Assembly (NCBI GenBank): GCA_011391085.1
Contig: JAABRD010000008.1
Location: 62,001-126,000, forward strand
Length of the DNA: 64,000 nt
Direction: 5' to 3'
Source of the DNA: Thiotrichaceae bacterium
GTDB taxonomy: Bacteria; Pseudomonadota; Gammaproteobacteria; Beggiatoales; Beggiatoaceae
Positions 17,124 to 26,571 of this stretch are shown in pieces; position 1 is the stretch's first letter; the number at the start of each line of letters is the position of its first letter. The translations under genes and the position numbers were made by a program. The notes beneath the pieces are model-generated. The model ran no database searches. It was not told the DNA's origin and saw only the letters and a program-made list of their open reading frames with translations.

Positions 17124-19805
17124 TTACAAATTCCGACTCACCCACGTCAACGTCCGATCCTCCTGTTCCAAAGTGGCTGTAAATCCCAACTTATTCATCA
17201 ATTTTAACATGTTATGATTACTACTTAACACCTCTCCCTGCATAACCTTCAACCCTTTGGCCCGCGCCGCGTCCATCAAAGAAGTCATCAATTGTTGCGC
17301 AATGCCACGATGTTGCCACTGATCTGCCACCACCAAGGCAAATTCACAACTTTCGCCATCTGGATTAATCGCATAACGTGCTACGCCCAGTTCCAATTCT
17401 TTGCCATCTTGTTCAGTGACCACCACTAATGCCATCTCGCGGTCATAATCAATTTGGGTAAAACGTACCAACATGGTGGGAGTCAATTCGTGCAAGCTTT
17501 GCATAAAACGAAAATAGCGCGATTCATCAGATAGATTACGGATAAACTCTTGTTCAATATCCGCATCTTCTGGACGAATGGGGCGAATGGTGACATCGGT
17601 ACCATCTGGCAATTGCCAATATTTGACCAGGTGAACTGGGTAAGGATAAGTGGCCATGTGGGCGTAACGGTCTGGAGAAGGCGTATAGTAATTGACCACC
17701 ACCCGGGCATCGACTGCAACCACGCCGTCTTCGTCTATAATCAAAGGATTAATGTCCATTTCGTGTAACCAAGGTAGTTCACAGGCCATTTCAGACACTC
17801 TTAACAAGACCTTCTCCAGCGCGTCACGTTTCGCTGGGGGGAGATGACGAAAGGCACCTAATAATTTGGCCGCCCGCGTCTTATTAATCATCGTGTTAGC
17901 GAGATAACGGTTGAGAGGTGGCAAGCTGACGGCTATATCTCCTAAGATTTCTACCATCGTGCCACCAAGACCAAAACTGATGACAGGTCCAAAAACTGGG
18001 TCCCGAATGATTCCAACCATCAATTCCCGTCCATGTGGCTTACGCACCATGCGTTCTACCGTAACCCCGTCCAGACGGGCTTGTGGACATTTTTCCCTAA
18101 CTCGTTGCATAATACATTTGAAAGATTCGCGCACCGCCTGGGCACTGTTAATGTTTAACTTGACTCCGCCGACATCACTTTTATGCACAATGTCAGGTGA
18201 GTTAATTTTCATGGCCACGGGGAGGCCGATAGATTCTGCTAAGACTAACGCTTCGTTAGGACTGTGGGCGATGGCAGTGTTGACTACAGGGATGCGAAAG
18301 GCGCCTAACAACGCTTTGGATTCCATTTCAGTTAACACTTTGCGGCGTTCTGCTAACACGCTTTCAATAATGATGCGTGCCCCTTCCACATCCGGCGGAT
18401 CCACTCGGCCTAACGGTCCTGGCGTTTGTAACAACAATTGTTGATTTTGATGATAAGCAGACAGATAACAAAAACCTTCCAACGCGGTTTCTGGTGTACG
18501 AAATTCAGGAATCCGCGCTTGTCCAAACAGACGCCGACTTTCTTTCACCTGAGTACCTCCCATCCAACATGCCAAGATGGGTTTCGTCGAATGTTTAGCC
18601 AATTCGACAATCACTTCTGCCGTCTCCAATGGGTAACTGGTGGCTTGCGGAGTCAAAATGACCAGTACCGCATCGACATTGGGGTCTTGAAGACATAGCG
18701 ATAGCACCGTGTGATAACATTCGGCAGAGGCATCGCTGGTCATATCTATCGGGTTACCATGCGACCAAGTGGCAGGCAAGTCCTTGTTTAAACTAGCCAA
18801 CGTAGTGGCAGACAGTTCGGCCAGCGGAATACCTAAATCAGCACATCGATCCGTCGCCATGACGCCAGGGCCACCGCCATTGGTGACAATCGCTAACCGA
18901 TTGCCTTGGGCTTTATAACGAGACGCAATCGTTTTCGCCGCCGCAAACAGTTGACCAAAGGTATATACGCGCACCACGCCCGCCCGTTGCAAAGCGGCAT
19001 CAAACGCATCATCGCGTCCAATCAGGGCCCCGCTGTGAGACATAACAGCTTTGGCCGCACTGTGATGGCGACCACTTTTAATCACAATGACTGGTTTCAT
19101 TCGCGCCGCCGCACGCAGTCCACTCATAAAACTGCGGGCCTGATGAATGCCTTCGATATAAAGTAAAATGCCCTGCGTGTGCGGGTCGGAGACCAGATAA
19201 TCAAGAACTTCCCCAAAATCTAAATCTGCCGACGTGCCCACGGAGACGACGGTAGAAAAACCGATGTCATTGGGCACGGCCCAATCAAGTACCGCAGAAC
19301 ATAAGGCGCCGGACTGGGAGACCAAAGCCAAATTGCCGGACTTGGTACGACCTTGCAACAAAGTGGCATTTAAGTTTAGATGAGGACGTAAAATGCCTAA
19401 ACAGTTCATGCCCAGCAAGCGAATGCCATGCCGTTTTGCCGCGGCCACCACTTTCTTTTCCAACTTAACACCTTGGGCGCCAGTTTCGCTAAATCCTGCT
19501 GAAATAATCACAGCCGTTTTAACACCGTATTCGCCACAAGAGTCGATGACCTCTAACACTGTGTTAGCGGGTGTCACAATGACGGCCAAATCCACCGGTT
19601 TGCCACCCAACTCGTTGAGAGATTGATAGGCCACTTGGTCTTGGATGACTTTGTATTTCGGGTTAATCGCATATAATTCACCCTGATAACCATTTTCCAA
19701 TAAATTTTTTAAGACGATATATCCTATAGAATCTTCCGTGTTACTGGCGCCAAAGATGGCAATAGATTTGGGGGAGAATAGGGGTTCTAAATAATGTTTA
19801 CTCAT
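17124..19805 (-). CDS. Pat/YfiQ-type protein: acyl-CoA synthetase (NDP-forming) fused to GNAT acetyltransferase
   Basis: 893 residues from ATG 19805; the open frame extends 18 codons further without support. Order: CoA-binding Rossmann domain (SIAIFGASNTEDSIGYIVLKNL), succinyl-CoA-ligase-like domain (LVSQSGALCSAVLDWA, IVTNGGGPGVMATD), ATP-grasp domain (VAMKINSPDIVHKSDVGGVKLN, MVGIIRDPVFGPVISFGLGG), and a C-terminal GNAT domain from about residue 720 (VTIRPIRPEDADIEQEF, VVADQWQHRGIAQQLMTSLMDAA). This matches bacterial lysine acetyltransferase Pat/YfiQ, which acetylates metabolic enzymes such as acetyl-CoA synthetase. Monocistronic; weak ribosome site. Confidence 0.92.
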   Translation of the reverse strand: MSKHYLEPLFSPKSIAIFGASNTEDSIGYIVLKNLLENGYQGELYAINPKYKVIQDQVAYQSLNELGGKPVDLAVIVTPANTVLEVIDSCGEYGVKTAVIISAGFSETGAQGVKLEKKVVAAAKRHGIRLLGMNCLGILRPHLNLNATLLQGRTKSGNLALVSQSGALCSAVLDWAVPNDIGFSTVVSVGTSADLDFGEVLDYLVSDPHTQGILLYIEGIHQARSFMSGLRAAARMKPVIVIKSGRHHSAAKAVMSHSGALIGRDDAFDAALQRAGVVRVYTFGQLFAAAKTIASRYKAQGNRLAIVTNGGGPGVMATDRCADLGIPLAELSATTLASLNKDLPATWSHGNPIDMTSDASAECYHTVLSLCLQDPNVDAVLVILTPQATSYPLETAEVIVELAKHSTKPILACWMGGTQVKESRRLFGQARIPEFRTPETALEGFCYLSAYHQNQQLLLQTPGPLGRVDPPDVEGARIIIESVLAERRKVLTEMESKALLGAFRIPVVNTAIAHSPNEALVLAESIGLPVAMKINSPDIVHKSDVGGVKLNINSAQAVRESFKCIMQRVREKCPQARLDGVTVERMVRKPHGRELMVGIIRDPVFGPVISFGLGGTMVEILGDIAVSLPPLNRYLANTMINKTRAAKLLGAFRHLPPAKRDALEKVLLRVSEMACELPWLHEMDINPLIIDEDGVVAVDARVVVNYYTPSPDRYAHMATYPYPVHLVKYWQLPDGTDVTIRPIRPEDADIEQEFIRNLSDESRYFRFMQSLHELTPTMLVRFTQIDYDREMALVVVTEQDGKELELGVARYAINPDGESCEFALVVADQWQHRGIAQQLMTSLMDAARAKGLKVMQGEVLSSNHNMLKLMNKLGFTATLEQEDRTLTWVSRNL

Positions 19806-20253
19806 GGGACACCGTTTTTGAAGGGTTATAATATTTATAGTATAGCATAATTTGTGCAACGCACCATAAAATTTATATTATGCAGATATATAAATCATTT
19901 TTGGGATTGTGCAATGCAATATCAAGGTCTCTAAATAACGGAATTTTCTTCAGCAGACGTGGAACGATGGTGGAGTCCAAAACACGTTTTGGGACGCGGT
20001 GGAACGATGGTGGAGTCCCAAAACGTGTTTTGGACTCCACCGTCCCAAAACGTGTTTTGGACTCCACCGTGGGATAACCACAGCGTATCCACCTCCCGTT
20101 CTTCACTTTGACTGAAATAAAAAATACTTGTGCAATGCAAAAATGTCATAGTACAATTTCCTTCTAGTAAGACTTGGAAAACTGATTTAACTCAACCTTT
20201 CCCATCTTGCAATAATCATCACCAATCACAATTTTCAAGGAGTTTTTCTAAAA
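19806..20253. repeat. divergent spacer with GGAGTCCAAAACGTGTTTTGGACTCC repeats (family D)
   Basis: The 19972-20070 part holds several copies and inverted copies of GGAGTCCAAAACACGTTTTGG and its CCCAAAACGTGTTTTGG variant, interleaved with CGGTGGAACGATGGTGGAG. The rest is AT-rich and must contain the divergent promoters of the acetyltransferase and lyase genes. TCAAGGAGTTTTT directly before 20254 is the lyase ribosome site. Confidence 0.75.
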
Positions 20254-21696
20254 ATGCTTATCAAACTGTCAGATGGCCGTGAAATCCCAGTCGAGAGTCA
20301 CAAGGTCCGAATCGTTCAAAAAATCCAACTGATTCCCGTCACAGAACGCCTCCGGGCGATAGAAGAAGCGGGCTATAACACATTCCTGTTACGCACCCGT
20401 GACCTCTTTATGGACATGTTGACCGACAGTGGCACCAATGCCATGAGTGACAACCAATTGGCTTCCATGATGGTGGCCGATGACGCCTATGCCGGGTCAG
20501 AAAGTTTTTACAAACTGGCCAGTGCCGTAAAAGACGTGTTCGGTTTTGAATACAGCCTACCCGCCCATCAAGGCCGGGCCGCCGAACATCTCTTGGCCAA
20601 ATTGTTTATCAAGCCAGGGGATGCCATTCCCATGAACTATCACTTCACCACGACCAAGGTGCATTTTGAATTTCTGGGTGGCACGGTGTATGAAATTTAC
20701 ACCGACGAAGCGTTGAAAACCGAAAGTACCGTCCCCTTCAAAGGGAACTTGGACTTGAATAAATTCCAAGACTTGATTAAACGCTATGGACCTGATAAAG
20801 TGCCCTTTGTGCGTATGGAAGCCACTACCAATCTGATTGGCGGGCAACCGTTCTCCCTGCAAAACCTCCGCGATGTCAAAGAGATTGCCACCAAACATGG
20901 CATCCCCCTCTTTGTCGATGGCAGTTTGATTTCCGAAAATGCGTATCTGATTAAGCAACGCGAACCGGGCTATCAAGACAAATCGATTCAGGAGATTATT
21001 TCCGAAATCATGGGACTGGCCGACATCATGTACCTCTCCGCCCGCAAGAGTTGCAGTGTCCGCGGCGGCTTAATTGCCACCAACAACAAAGCCTACTATG
21101 ACAAAATCTTACCCTGGTTACCCGTCTATGAAGGCTTCTCCACTTACGGCGGCATGTCCACCAAAGAGATTGAAGCCATGGCGGTAGGCATTCGGGAGAT
21201 GACTGATGTCAACGTAGCCGGCAGTTCTGTAGAATTTGTCAAATATTTCGCAGAACGCTTGATAGCCAAAAAGGTCCCCGTGGTGACACCTCCCGGCGGC
21301 TTAGGCTGTCACGTCGATGCCAAACGTTTCTTGCCCCACCTGACTTCCTTCCAATACCCAGCGGGGGCTTTAACAGCGGCGATTTATCTCGTCTCCGGCA
21401 TCCGCAGTATGGAACGTGGCACCGTCTCCATGGAACGAGACAAAGACCGCAACGAAGTGGCTTCGGACTTAGAATTAGCCAGATTGGCAGTCCCTCGGCG
21501 CGTCTATACCATGTCCCACATTGAATTTGCCGTGGACCGTATCAGTTGGTTATACCAACACCGCGATTTAATCAAGGGACTGACCTTTGTTGAAGAACCC
21601 CCCGTGTTGCGCTTCTTTTTTGGCAAAATGACAGCCCAAGAACAATGGAGTCGGAAGTTAATGGAAGCCTTCCAGAGTGACTTTGGGGAAGTGTAA
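20254..21696 (+). CDS. tyrosine phenol-lyase / tryptophanase family PLP lyase
   Basis: 480 residues. The beta-eliminating lyases convert tyrosine to phenol or tryptophan to indole, with pyruvate and ammonia. The sequence follows tyrosine phenol-lyase rather than tryptophanase: EEAGYNTFLLRTRD, LTDSGTNAMSDNQ, DDAYAGSESFY, FTTTKVHF, RSMERGTVS and LRFFFGKM (tryptophanase has His at that last position). PLP-anchoring Lys is in SARKSCSV (Lys265), ring Asp is Asp222. Two oddities: the arginine three residues after that aspartate in known tyrosine phenol-lyases is leucine here (DGSLIS), and the segment after the PLP lysine is altered and one residue short (SCSVRGG). Substrate is therefore uncertain. 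Monocistronic. Confidence 0.85.
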   Translation: MLIKLSDGREIPVESHKVRIVQKIQLIPVTERLRAIEEAGYNTFLLRTRDLFMDMLTDSGTNAMSDNQLASMMVADDAYAGSESFYKLASAVKDVFGFEYSLPAHQGRAAEHLLAKLFIKPGDAIPMNYHFTTTKVHFEFLGGTVYEIYTDEALKTESTVPFKGNLDLNKFQDLIKRYGPDKVPFVRMEATTNLIGGQPFSLQNLRDVKEIATKHGIPLFVDGSLISENAYLIKQREPGYQDKSIQEIISEIMGLADIMYLSARKSCSVRGGLIATNNKAYYDKILPWLPVYEGFSTYGGMSTKEIEAMAVGIREMTDVNVAGSSVEFVKYFAERLIAKKVPVVTPPGGLGCHVDAKRFLPHLTSFQYPAGALTAAIYLVSGIRSMERGTVSMERDKDRNEVASDLELARLAVPRRVYTMSHIEFAVDRISWLYQHRDLIKGLTFVEEPPVLRFFFGKMTAQEQWSRKLMEAFQSDFGEV

Positions 21697-21721
21697 TTGT
21701 TGAGAAATCATTAACCAGCCC

Positions 21722-21958
21722 CCCGTGGGACTAGAGGCTTCAGCCGGTACCACGGGACTAGAGGCTTCAGCCGGAGGGTTTGAGGGAATTTTAAATATCG
21801 GGGGGATGCCTACCACCGGCTAAAGCCTCAATGCCATTAAGTTAAGGTAGGGTGCGTCCCACGTACCTTATGGGAAACCGCACCGTGCCTAAGTGGTGCG
21901 TGGGACGCACCCTACCCATTGGGCTTAACTTAGAAGCCTCTAGTCCCGCGGTTCTACA
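21722..21958. repeat. family G and H palindromes
   Basis: Two tandem copies of GGGACTAGAGGCTTCAGCCGG, an inverted partner GGCTAAAGCCTC, then ATGCCATTAAGTTAAGGTAG and the inverted pair GGTGCGTCCCACGTACC / GGTGCGTGGGACGCACC, closing with GGGCTTAACTTAG and CCTCTAGTCCC. Nested elements as at 1206 and 11137. Confidence 0.75.
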
Positions 21959-21992
21959 AAGAAACTTAGATACCCATCTATCAACCTTTTTC

Positions 21993-22157
21993 GGTAGTGA
22001 GGTAATGTGGGTGAAATGTCTGAACTCTGATTAGAATGATTTTCAGATGGACTCTGATTAGTCAAGCCTCCTTTCATAGCCCTCATTTAATCATTTCAAT
22101 CAGAGTTCAAGACCGACGAGAAACCGCACGATATTTCACCCAGATTGCATCACTACC
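21993..22157. mobile_element. MITE, family A, just upstream of nuoF
   Basis: 165 bp with ends GGTAGTGAGGTAATGTGGGT and ATTGCATCACTACC and an internal long inverted repeat around GAACTCTGATTAGAATGATT. Flanks are CCTTTTTC (21985-21992) and CATTTTTC (22158-22165): an 8-bp duplication with one mismatch. It ends 31 bp before the nuoF ATG. The apparent 51-codon N-terminal extension of nuoF is a translation of this element. Confidence 0.82.
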
Positions 22158-22188
22158 CATTTTTCAAACCTATCAAGGAATCATATTT

Positions 22189-23460
22189 ATGGCCAACGAA
22201 GTCTGTTTTAAACATATCCACCTACCCAATTCCTGGACCCTCCCCGTTTATGAAAGCACCGGCGGTTACCAGGCATTACGGAAAATTTTACAAGAGAAAC
22301 CCGCGCCTCAAGAAATTATCAATACCCTCAAATCCTCCGTCCTCCGCGGCCGCGGCGGCGCCGGTTTCTCGGCAGGACTGAAATGGAGTTTCATGTTACC
22401 CGTCCGAGATAAACCCATCCCTAAATACATCGTTTGCAACTCTGATGAAGGCGAACCCGGCACCTTTAAAGACCGGGACATTTTGCGCTACAACCCTCAT
22501 GCAGTCATTGAAGGAATGGCTATCGCAGGTTATACCATTGGCGCCACCGTCGGTTACAACTACATCCGCGGCGAATTTGCAGAACCGATTGCCCGTTTTG
22601 AAGCGGCCCTAGAAGAAGCCTACCAAGCCGGACTGTTAGGCAAAAATATTTTGGGTACGGGGATAGATTTTGACCTTTACACTCACCACGGGGCCGGTGC
22701 CTATATTTGTGGAGAGGAGACCGCCTTGCTAGAATCCATTGAAGGGAAAAAAGGTCAACCGCGTTACAAACCACCTTTTCCTGCGGCTTACGGTCTATAT
22801 GGCAAACCCACCACGATTAACAACACGGAAACCTTAGCTTCCGTACCAAGCATTATCAACAACGGCGCCGACTGGTTCTTGAAACTAGGCAAACCAAACA
22901 ATGGCGGTGCCAAACTCTTCTCCGTCTCTGGACATGTGAAAAAACCAGGGAACTATGAAGTCCCAATGGGCACTCCCTTTGCCGAACTCTTTGAAATGGC
23001 CGGCGGAATGCGCGACGGAAGTCAACTAAAAGCCGTCATCCCCGGCGGTTCCTCCACCCCAGTTCTCAAAGGAGAAGTGATGATGGGGTTGACCATGGAT
23101 TATGACTCCATTGCCAAAGCCGGTTCCATGCTAGGTTCAGGCGCCGTCATTGTGATGGACCAGAAGACTTGCATGGTCAAAGTCTTATCCCGTCTCTCGC
23201 ACTTCTATGCCGAAGAATCCTGCGGCCAATGTACCCCCTGTCGCGAAGGCACCGGCTGGTTAGCCAGAGTCGTCCACCGCATTGAACATGGCGAAGGGCG
23301 TCAAGAGGACTTGGATTTATTGGCAGATGTAGCTGATAAAATCTCCGGGCGCACCATTTGCGCCTTGGGAGACGCGGCGGCTATGCCAGTGGCCAGTTTT
23401 GTGAAGACGTTTAGGGAAGAGTTCCAGTATCATATTGATCATAAGCGGTGTATGGTGTAA
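22189..23460 (+). CDS. nuoF: NADH-quinone oxidoreductase subunit F
   Basis: 423 residues from ATG 22189, preceded by TCAAGGAATC. The start fits the family; the longer frame is repeat-derived. FMN/NADH-binding segments are intact: [49 protein letters not shown]. The C-terminal 4Fe-4S ligands [10 protein letters not shown] and the later cysteine in RTICALGD are present. NuoF is the NADH-oxidising subunit of respiratory complex I. It is normally inside a 13-14 gene nuo operon, but here no other nuo gene is near, and repeat elements occupy both flanks. Confidence 0.95.
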   Translation: MANEVCFKHIHLPNSWTLPVYESTGGYQALRKILQEKPAPQEIINTLKSSVLRGRGGAGFSAGLKWSFMLPVRDKPIPKYIVCNSDEGEPGTFKDRDILRYNPHAVIEGMAIAGYTIGATVGYNYIRGEFAEPIARFEAALEEAYQAGLLGKNILGTGIDFDLYTHHGAGAYICGEETALLESIEGKKGQPRYKPPFPAAYGLYGKPTTINNTETLASVPSIINNGADWFLKLGKPNNGGAKLFSVSGHVKKPGNYEVPMGTPFAELFEMAGGMRDGSQLKAVIPGGSSTPVLKGEVMMGLTMDYDSIAKAGSMLGSGAVIVMDQKTCMVKVLSRLSHFYAEESCGQCTPCREGTGWLARVVHRIEHGEGRQEDLDLLADVADKISGRTICALGDAAAMPVASFVKTFREEFQYHIDHKRCMV

Positions 23461-23476
23461 AACCTCGCTTCACGGT

Positions 23477-23502
23477 GGAGTCCAAAACAGGTTTTGGACT
23501 CC
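23477..23502. repeat. GGAGTCCAAAACAGGTTTTGGACTCC hairpin (family D)
   Basis: Near-perfect 26-bp palindrome (arms GGAGTCCAAAAC and GTTTTGGACTCC), 17 bp after the nuoF stop. A possible terminator stem. Confidence 0.75.
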
Positions 23503-23527
23503 AAGATTACTTTAAATAACGACTCAC

Positions 23528-23908
23528 ATGGGCCTCATTTCCATCGACATTCAACTTAGCAACCCCGCTGCACCTCATTTAAAACCCATGACCGCGACAG
23601 CATTGGTTGATACAGGCGCCACGACGCTTTGTGTTCCCGAATTTGTAGCGATTCAACTACAATTACAGGAAAGCGAAAAGCGGGTGGTGAACACCGCAGA
23701 TGGCAAATCTCATGTTGTTCCTTATATGGGGCCTCTCAAAATTCAGTATGAAGGTCGTACCTGTTATACGGGTGCGATTGTGATAGGGGATACCATGCTA
23801 ATGGGTGCGATTCCATTGGAGGACATGGATTTGAACCTGTTGCCAGCCGAACGAAAGGTGGTGGTGAATCCGAACAGTCCGAACATTCCGTCGGCAATCG
23901 CCAAATGA
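23528..23908 (+). CDS. retropepsin-like (clan AA) aspartic protease
   Basis: 126 residues with the catalytic signature ALVDTGATTLCVPE near residues 25-38, followed by the beta-rich fold and the second conserved strand VIGDTMLMGAIPLEDMDL. These single-domain bacterial retropepsin relatives usually work as dimers; targets are unknown. Found alone between nuoF and the DUF455 gene, flanked by repeats. Confidence 0.8.
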   Translation: MGLISIDIQLSNPAAPHLKPMTATALVDTGATTLCVPEFVAIQLQLQESEKRVVNTADGKSHVVPYMGPLKIQYEGRTCYTGAIVIGDTMLMGAIPLEDMDLNLLPAERKVVVNPNSPNIPSAIAK

Positions 23909-23934
23909 GAGACTTGGGTAGTCTGTCAATTTTC

Positions 23935-24014
23935 GATAGTGACGCACAAGATAGTGGTGACGGCCTTCAAACCTGTCAGGTTTAAATTAAATCACTATCT
24001 TGTGCATCACTACC
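23935..24014. mobile_element. MITE, family A (short variant), decayed
   Basis: 80 bp, ends GATAGTGACGCACAAGATAG and CTATCTTGTGCATCACTACC, interior AAACCTGTCAGGTTT. Same type as the 93-bp element at 41679, whose target duplication is exact; here flanks CAATTTTC and CATTTCGA no longer agree. Confidence 0.7.
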
Positions 24015-24022
24015 CATTTCGA

Positions 24023-24079
24023 AATCCAAAACACGTTTTGGACACGTTTATTCCCGTCCAAAACGTGTTTTGGACTCCT
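24023..24079. repeat. family D palindrome
   Basis: ATCCAAAACACGTTTTGGA followed by an inverted partner TCCAAAACGTGTTTTGGACT. Lies between convergent genes. Confidence 0.7.
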
Positions 24080-24098
24080 TATGGTGAGGCATTTGGGG

Positions 24099-24917
24099 TT
24101 AACTTAACTCAAATACCTTTTCCAATTTTTCCAACTCCGTCTCACTGAAGCCCGCTTGCAAACGGGCTTCGTGATTTAAGGAACTGTGCAACCGGCCGCG
24201 GAAATACTGTTTTATCAAACTGAAGAAAGTCGCTTCTGGTTCTACTTGACGTTCCGCACAGAAATAGGCAAACCACCGAGACCCGCAGGCGACATGGCCA
24301 ATCTCATCGCGTAAAATAATGTTTAAAACTTCCACGAGAGGAGTCAAGTGATATGATTGTAATTTATTCAGAATCGTGGGAGTGGCATCTAATCCGCGGG
24401 CTTCTAACAGGCGGGGGACTAAGGCCATGCGGACTAAGACATCATGGGCCGTGTCGATGGCCATTTCCCATAAACCATTGTGGGCGGGGTAGTCGCCATA
24501 AGCATAACCGAGTTTCTGTAACTGGTTTTGTAATAACAAGAAATGCGTTGCCTCCTCATCGGCCACGTTAATCCAGTCAGCATAAAACTCGGTAGGTAAG
24601 TTCCGAAAACGATAGACTGCATCCCAGGCTAAATTGATGGCATTAAATTCAATATGCGCCAACGCATGTATCAAAGCCGCTTGCCCCGCTGGTGAAGTCA
24701 AGGTACGACGTGGCACGTCTTTGGGAGAAACGAGACGCAAATAAGAAGGTTGGCCAGGGGTTACAATAGGTTGTACAGAGGTACTGGCTTCAGTGTCAGC
24801 CAGCGATAATTCTCCCGCCCGCCAGGCTTGGGTCGTGGACTGGGTGAGTTGCACCTTATCCGCAGGGTCACAAGCCATGAGGCAATGGTAGGCAGCGTCA
24901 AAAACAGTGATTGTCAT
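24099..24917 (-). CDS. DUF455 family ferritin-like protein
   Basis: 272 residues, ATG start. The core has the di-iron-type helices of the DUF455/ferritin-like superfamily: LIHALAHIEFNAINLAWDAVYRF and INVADEEATHFLLLQNQL provide E-x-x-H style ligands, and ILRDEIGHVACGSRWF a further pair. Members are related to the tRNA hydroxylase MiaE fold, but the biochemical role is unknown. It is separated by 77 bp from the methyltransferase gene upstream on the same strand and may be co-transcribed with it. Confidence 0.85.
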   Translation of the reverse strand: MTITVFDAAYHCLMACDPADKVQLTQSTTQAWRAGELSLADTEASTSVQPIVTPGQPSYLRLVSPKDVPRRTLTSPAGQAALIHALAHIEFNAINLAWDAVYRFRNLPTEFYADWINVADEEATHFLLLQNQLQKLGYAYGDYPAHNGLWEMAIDTAHDVLVRMALVPRLLEARGLDATPTILNKLQSYHLTPLVEVLNIILRDEIGHVACGSRWFAYFCAERQVEPEATFFSLIKQYFRGRLHSSLNHEARLQAGFSETELEKLEKVFELS

Positions 24918-24994
24918 AGTGATATGTGACTTTTATAAAAATGAGCCGATGATTTTCTCTGGAGGAATATGGTATGCAGTTGCGCTTTGGACTC

Positions 24995-26158
24995 CTAGAG
25001 GCGTCCTCTTTCATCGCGCATAAATCCAAGCAGTGGCCACTCCAAATTGCGAGTCAATGCCATGACTTTGAAGAGTTCGCCCATTTCACTGGGTAAAATT
25101 AACATCTTTGCCTGTTGCGCTAATCGCAAATAATGGCTATCATTATAATCGTATGCAGATAACAAGGCAGGCAAACCACAGGCTAATAAAAAATTGGCTT
25201 GAGTGGTATAACCTGCGACGTGTAACCCCGCAGTCTGGGCCGCGTCGGCAAGGGCGGTGAAATTGACATGTGCCGTGATGTCTTGCAAGCCAACCAAAAT
25301 CAAGGGGTTAGTATGGGCTTGATGTTGGTAATGACACATCAGAGTTCCTTGATGACGTTGTAAATGATAATATTCTCGGCTAGGAAAACCGTAATCAATT
25401 AACAAAACCAGCCCCGTTTCCAAACAGTCTGCTATGGATTGTATCCAACTGGGTAAAGCCAGATGGATTTCCGAAGTATATGGAATCGGGAGGATCGGGC
25501 GCAATTGTTCCACTTGAGTACGCAATAATTCATTGCGAGTGGGGAGGCATTGCCAGATAAATTGCGTTTCATCATAACTCACATAGTATTCGAAAACTTC
25601 TTGTGCTTCTAAACAAAAACGTTGCACTGGCAGGGCGTCTAAGACTTCATTGGCAAGGATGACGCCTTTTAGGGGTTGCGGTGGCAATGACTGAAGCCAG
25701 TGAACAAGATGACAGAATTGAGGAACGTGGGCTTGCAACGTGGCTTGTTGACGCTGTTGTAATTCGGCACTGACTTCTAAAATTAGATAACGTGACGGTA
25801 AGCAGTTCAAATTGGCCAATTCTTTTAACAAATCGGCAGCCATGATGCCAGAACCAGCCCCCAATTCAAAAATGACTCCTTGCGGAAGGGCAGTGAAGAT
25901 TTGTTGACATTGACGGGCCAAACATTGTGAAAACAATGGAGAGATTTCAGGCGCTGTCACAAAATCTCCACCTACCCCAAATTTGCGGGCGCCGGCACTG
26001 TAATAACCTAACCCAGGGGCATATAAGGCGTGTTGCATGAAATCTGCAAAAGGAATAGCACCGCCAGCTTGGTCAATAGCTTGTCTGATGACAGAAGTCA
26101 ATTGTTGACTATGTAGTGCGGCATCGGAATGGGGAGGGGGGAAGGGTAAATTGGACAT
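24995..26158 (-). CDS. MidA/NDUFAF7-family SAM-dependent methyltransferase
   Basis: 387 residues. Family hallmarks are IPFADFMQHALYAPGLGYYSAGARKFGVGGDFVTAPEISPLF at residues 36-77, the SAM motif VIFELGAGSGIMAADLL, and the post-core ILANEVLDALPVQRF. In mitochondria the relative NDUFAF7 methylates an arginine of complex I; bacterial function is less clear but complex I assembly is a reasonable guess, and nuoF lies 1.5 kb away. The N-terminus carries a proline-rich leader. Confidence 0.9.
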   Translation of the reverse strand: MSNLPFPPPHSDAALHSQQLTSVIRQAIDQAGGAIPFADFMQHALYAPGLGYYSAGARKFGVGGDFVTAPEISPLFSQCLARQCQQIFTALPQGVIFELGAGSGIMAADLLKELANLNCLPSRYLILEVSAELQQRQQATLQAHVPQFCHLVHWLQSLPPQPLKGVILANEVLDALPVQRFCLEAQEVFEYYVSYDETQFIWQCLPTRNELLRTQVEQLRPILPIPYTSEIHLALPSWIQSIADCLETGLVLLIDYGFPSREYYHLQRHQGTLMCHYQHQAHTNPLILVGLQDITAHVNFTALADAAQTAGLHVAGYTTQANFLLACGLPALLSAYDYNDSHYLRLAQQAKMLILPSEMGELFKVMALTRNLEWPLLGFMRDERGRL

Positions 26159-26177
26159 GTTTGTTAGCGGAGAGTTA

Positions 26178-26530
26178 AGGTAGGGTGGATTAAGCGAAGC
26201 GTATCCACCTGTGTGTTTAAAGAGGGTGGATACGCTTCGCTTAATCCACTCCAGATGTGTTTAAAAATGGGTAGTGTTGCAGAGGTAATGGTATAGCGGT
26301 TTTGGAGTACGGAATTGATTCCGCTTGAAACGGAATCAATTCCGTACTCCAACGGAATCAATTCCGTACTCCAACGGAATCAATTCCGTACTCCAACGGA
26401 ATCAATTCCGTACTCCAAAACCCATAACCATTACCTTTGCAACACTATCTAAAAATGGTGGATACACTTCGCTTAATCCACTCCAGATGTGTTTAAAAAT
26501 GGTGGATACGCTTCGCTTAATCCACCCTAC
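26178..26530. repeat. GTGGATTAAGCGAAGCGTATCCACC repeats (family I) split by a MITE
   Basis: Inverted copies of GGTGGATTAAGCGAAGCGTA at 26183 and near 26225, then, beyond the nested MITE (26270-26449), two more copies of GTGGATACRCTTCGCTTAATCC separated by TCCAGATGTGTTTAAAAATG. The segment before and after the MITE shares that same 20-bp sequence, so a tandem family I array was hit by the insertion. Confidence 0.8.
26270..26449. mobile_element. MITE, family A2, with exact 8-bp target duplication and internal tandem repeat
   Basis: 180 bp with ends GGTAGTGTTGCAGAGGTAAT and ATTACCTTTGCAACACTATC. Flanked by TAAAAATG at 26262-26269 and 26450-26457, an exact 8-bp duplication. Inside are four tandem copies of a 22-bp unit ACGGAATCAATTCCGTACTC (plus CA), which is also family F of the scpA/scpB region. 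Confidence 0.85.
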
Positions 26531-26571
26531 ATTGGCCACTGATTTTTCTATTCTCCACTCTCCGCTAAATT

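Noticed and set aside
22036-22188. 51-codon N-terminal extension of NuoF
   Set aside because: It is translated from the MITE 21993-22157; the same peptide appears antisense in the element at 32460. NuoF homologues begin near the ATG at 22189.
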